A program made the translations under genes and the position numbers. Below, one piece after another: positions 7,536 through 8,814 of a DNA stretch of 8,814 nt. Under the pieces are notes generated by a model. That model had not been told where the DNA came from. It saw nothing but the letters and a program-made list of their open reading frames with translations, and ran no database searches. This DNA comes from Alphaproteobacteria bacterium. Lineage in GTDB: Bacteria; Pseudomonadota; Alphaproteobacteria; RF32; CAG-239. Each line of letters opens with the position of its first letter. Within the stretch, counting starts at the first letter, position 1. The stretch lies in NCBI GenBank assembly GCA_017557925.1, contig JAFYWO010000067.1, positions 1-8,814 on the forward strand. The letters run 5' to 3'.

Positions 7536-7542
7536 TATTTAA

Positions 7543-8667
7543 ATGGCTGAAGATAAGAAAAAGAACACGAATACGTCACTTAACAAAGCGATTAAATCAT
7601 TAAACTCGCTTGAGGTTGCGTTTGCAAAATTTCGTGTTGGTATGGCCGGTAAAGACAGGCTAAAAGTGTATAAAAAACTAGCCTCATTGCTCAGAAACCG
7701 TTTTTCTTTGATGAATGCTTTGGATATTATGTATGACAGTATTACTGCAGAAGGCAAAAACCCTGGTGAACCGATGGCTATTGCTATTGCTTCTTGGGGT
7801 AAATCTCTTCAAAACGGTTTATCGTTTTCGGATGCTCTAAAAGGCTGGGCTCCTGCTCGTGAAAGATTGATGTTATCAGTGGGTGATATGTCAGACTTGG
7901 AAAGTGCTCTTCTTAACCTTATTAAAGTTGCGGAAGGAACAGAAAAGATGTTAAAACCGATTGTAGGTGCTATTTCTTATCCTTCTTTCTTGCTTATTAT
8001 GTCAGTGTTGGTTATTTATGCTATTGGTGCATATATGGTGCCACCAATGGAAGAAGCGGCTCCGAATGCGAGGTGGACAGGTTCGGCAAAAGACCTTGTG
8101 TTTGTTTCGCACTGGGTTCAAGATAACTGGATTTTAGCCTTTTCATTCTTTCCTGCTTTATTTGGCATCATTTATGCTACTATTGGTGTATGGACAGGAC
8201 CTACAAGAAAATTTATTGATGATGTTCCACCTTGGTCTTTGTATAAGATGTTTATGGGTATCACTTGGCTTTTGTCACTATCTGCTCTTATTAAAGGTGG
8301 TGTGCCAATTTCTGTAGCTTTGGCTGCGTTGAGAAAAGACTCTAACAGATATCTTTGCGAAAGAATTGACAGAGCTATGGATTTTATTAAAAACGGTGAC
8401 AACTTAGGACAAGCTCTATCTAAATCAAAGTTAAACTTCCCTGATAAAGAAGTGGTTGCAGACCTTAAGATTTACGCCGAATTGGATAACTTTGAAGAAG
8501 CTTTGGATAAACTTGCAAATGACTGGTTAGATGCTTCAGCTGAAGCTGTAGAAGCAAAAGCATCTATTCTAAACATGGTTGCAATGTTTGCGATTTCCGG
8601 TATTATTGCTTGGGCTTGTTTCGGTGTGTTTGAAATGCAAGACCAAATTACAAGCGCGATGGGATAG
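7543..8667 (+). CDS. pilR: Type IVb pilus inner-membrane platform protein PilR (GspF/PilC family)
   Basis: This 374-residue polytopic protein forms the inner-membrane platform on which PilQ acts. It shows the two-domain GspF layout. The first cytoplasmic helical domain (about 40-140) contains LASLLRNRFSLMNALDIMYD and LSFSDALKGWAPARERLML. The first membrane segment is at about 144-166 (YPSFLLIMSVLVIYAIGAYM), the second at about 196-217 (WILAFSFFPALFGIIYATIGVW). The second domain (about 232-340) contains LSLSALIKGGVPISVALAAL and LKIYAELDNFEEALDKLANDW, followed by a last membrane segment at 346-365. The length is normal for the family. Spacing is 11 nt after pilQ with a strong Shine-Dalgarno. 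The gene closes with tandem stops TAG-TAA. In R64 the next gene is the prepilin pilS; the frame that follows here does not look like one. Confidence 0.93.
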   Translation: MAEDKKKNTNTSLNKAIKSLNSLEVAFAKFRVGMAGKDRLKVYKKLASLLRNRFSLMNALDIMYDSITAEGKNPGEPMAIAIASWGKSLQNGLSFSDALKGWAPARERLMLSVGDMSDLESALLNLIKVAEGTEKMLKPIVGAISYPSFLLIMSVLVIYAIGAYMVPPMEEAAPNARWTGSAKDLVFVSHWVQDNWILAFSFFPALFGIIYATIGVWTGPTRKFIDDVPPWSLYKMFMGITWLLSLSALIKGGVPISVALAALRKDSNRYLCERIDRAMDFIKNGDNLGQALSKSKLNFPDKEVVADLKIYAELDNFEEALDKLANDWLDASAEAVEAKASILNMVAMFAISGIIAWACFGVFEMQDQITSAMG

Positions 8668-8672
8668 TAAGT

Positions 8673-8814
8673 ATGAAAAAGGAAGAAATTTATACAAAAA
8701 TAAAAAATGATTTATTGACTTTGAGTAGTAGATTTCTTCCTTTTTCTACAACAAATTTTGGTAAAAAAGTTTTATCATCTTTAAGTGTTGCAAAAATTTA
8801 TTTTTTTAAATACA
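8673..8814 (+). CDS. Unrecognised partial frame, 5' end only
   Basis: An open frame begins at ATG 8673, 5 bases after pilR, and runs to the end of the window (47 codons seen, no stop). A weak GGGA Shine-Dalgarno at 8661-8664 is 8 bases from the ATG. The protein starts MKKEEIYTKIKNDLLTLSSR and is rich in Lys, Ser, Leu and Phe. I do not recognise it. There is no prepilin leader (no Gly followed by a hydrophobic helix with Glu at +5), no prepilin peptidase motif and no clear signal peptide in what is visible. Its first codons lie within a strong inverted repeat (8675-8746), so the frame could also be accidental read-through of a non-coding hairpin. Position and strand make an operon gene plausible; coding status is uncertain. 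Confidence 0.45.
   Translation, partial: MKKEEIYTKIKNDLLTLSSRFLPFSTTNFGKKVLSSLSVAKIYFFKY
8675..8746 (+). repeat. 15-bp perfect inverted repeat (hairpin) after pilR
   Basis: The left arm GAAAAAGGAAGAAAT (8675-8689) and right arm ATTTCTTCCTTTTTC (8732-8746) are perfect reverse complements. In RNA four further pairs (U8690-G8731, U8691-A8730, A8692-U8729, U8693-G8728) extend the stem to 19 pairs around a 34-base loop. It begins at the last base of the ATG of the downstream frame. The A and T tracts at the stem ends recall a bidirectional terminator, but there is no U run beyond the stem and the loop is long. It may instead be an attenuator, a 3'-end protecting hairpin or a structure covering the start region of the next gene. 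Confidence 0.7.

Noticed and set aside
7539..7757. Reverse-strand open frames inside the pil genes (also near 496-968, 1905-2096, 3250-3462, 3677-4117, 8172-8402).
   Set aside because: They lie wholly or almost wholly inside strongly supported + strand genes, have no ribosome sites worth noting or recognisable domains, and read like shadows of the real codons.

Overview
The window carries one co-directional (+ strand) gene cluster for a type IVb pilus assembly machine of the IncI-plasmid R64 PilL-PilV / Vibrio Tcp / EPEC Bfp class. The DNA is A+T-rich. Two predicted outer-membrane lipoproteins, one of them a secretin, show a Gram-negative host, probably a low-GC proteobacterium. Nothing seen settles the genus or whether this is chromosome, plasmid or integrated element. 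No RNA genes, insertion sequences or CRISPR arrays were seen.

Layout. Positions 1-300 hold the 3' end of a gene whose protein looks like an OmpA-type domain, possibly the DotK/IcmN lipoprotein of a type IVB (Dot/Icm, IncI Tra) secretion system. Positions 301-414 are the only sizeable intergenic stretch upstream of the pilus genes and hold the candidate promoter region. Then come pilL (415-1542, lipoprotein with a C-terminal TcpQ-like domain), pilN (1532-3133, secretin lipoprotein), pilO (3144-4421, GTG start, bitopic inner-membrane protein), pilP (4411-5838, periplasmic coiled-coil protein), pilQ (5876-7531, assembly ATPase) and pilR (7543-8667, GspF-type platform protein). A partial, unrecognised frame begins at 8673 and runs off the end.

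The genes are packed as one operon: pilL/pilN and pilO/pilP overlap by 11 nt, and pilN/pilO and pilQ/pilR are joined by a stop codon embedded in the Shine-Dalgarno sequence (TAAGGAGT). Together the products span the envelope: PilN forms the outer-membrane pore with PilL as lipoprotein partner, PilO and PilP link the pore to the inner membrane, PilR is the platform, and PilQ powers pilin polymerisation. A pilM equivalent between pilL and pilN is absent. No prepilin or prepilin peptidase is visible, so they must lie outside the window.

The most notable departures from the R64 plan are a greatly enlarged PilP with a roughly 200-residue coiled coil, a tandem acidic cysteine repeat in PilL, a possible type IVB secretion gene next door, and a 15-bp perfect inverted repeat (19-bp RNA stem with G-U pairs) at the pilR/downstream junction. 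I see a recognisable system with unusual embellishments, not clear evidence of a wholly new one.
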